From Leptolyngbya sp. SIO4C5 (GTDB lineage Bacteria > Cyanobacteriota > Cyanobacteriia > Phormidesmidales > Phormidesmidaceae), in assembly GCA_010671965.1 (NCBI GenBank), contig JAAHIC010000268.1, forward strand, positions 1 through 6,465: a stretch of DNA of 6,465 nt, given 5' to 3'. Positions 6,396 through 6,465 of the stretch are shown here, in pieces; positions within the stretch are counted from its first letter, which is position 1; each line of letters opens with the position of its first letter. A program made the translations under genes and the position numbers. A model generated the notes under the pieces. The model searched no databases. It worked only from the letters and a program-made list of their open reading frames with translations, and was not told the DNA's origin.

Positions 6396-6465
6396 TGCTA
6401 AGCAACTCCGAAAGAAGCACTATACAATCAAGGCAACGGTTCACTATTTGCTCAATCCCGGTTTT

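Noticed and set aside
6396..6465. Promoter or next gene in the final 70 bases
   Set aside because: TATACA near 6421 resembles a -10 box, but no properly spaced -35 box or start codon with a ribosome-binding site is visible before the window ends.

Overview
The window reads as chromosomal DNA from a cyanobacterium. The main sign is the highly iterated palindrome HIP1 (GCGATCGC), present in ten full copies starting at 524, 943, 1330, 3720, 4071, 4662, 4936, 5326, 5424 and 6159, all inside genes. The kinase families (GAF/PAS/LOV kinases with a VAGVAHEINNP H-box) and base composition fit a filamentous or Leptolyngbya/Phormidesmis-like lineage, but I cannot name a genus from sequence alone. No mobile element, tRNA, rRNA or CRISPR array is visible.

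Layout, left to right: (1) the last 52 codons of a sensor histidine kinase (+ strand), cut by the window edge; (2) a 546-aa histidine-kinase-like protein (+, GTG start at 338) with an intact phospho-acceptor H-box but a badly eroded ATP-binding domain and an unrecognised N-terminal sensor region; (3) converging on it with only 40 bp between the stop codons, a 900-aa soluble kinase (-) with the order GAF, PAS, LOV, PAS, HisKA, HATPase, whose LOV domain keeps the photoactive cysteine and the whole FMN-contact set; (4) upstream of that on the same strand, a 294-aa DUF4349-type lipoprotein (-) with an N-terminal lipobox and a C-terminal membrane helix; (5) divergent from it across about 270 bp, a 116-aa protein (+) of unknown function that looks like a conserved cyanobacterial family.

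The left two thirds is thus a cluster of three kinase-type genes with no response regulator in view. The most informative single result is that the large kinase is very probably a blue-light receptor, which a plain 'PAS domain kinase' label would miss. The second is that the neighbouring kinase lacks the Asn and Gly residues normally needed to bind ATP. Whether the two proteins work together is speculation. The divergent intergenic region at 5772-6044 holds a GTTGCA-N5-TGCAAC inverted repeat and a perfect DnaA-box word, both of unproven function.
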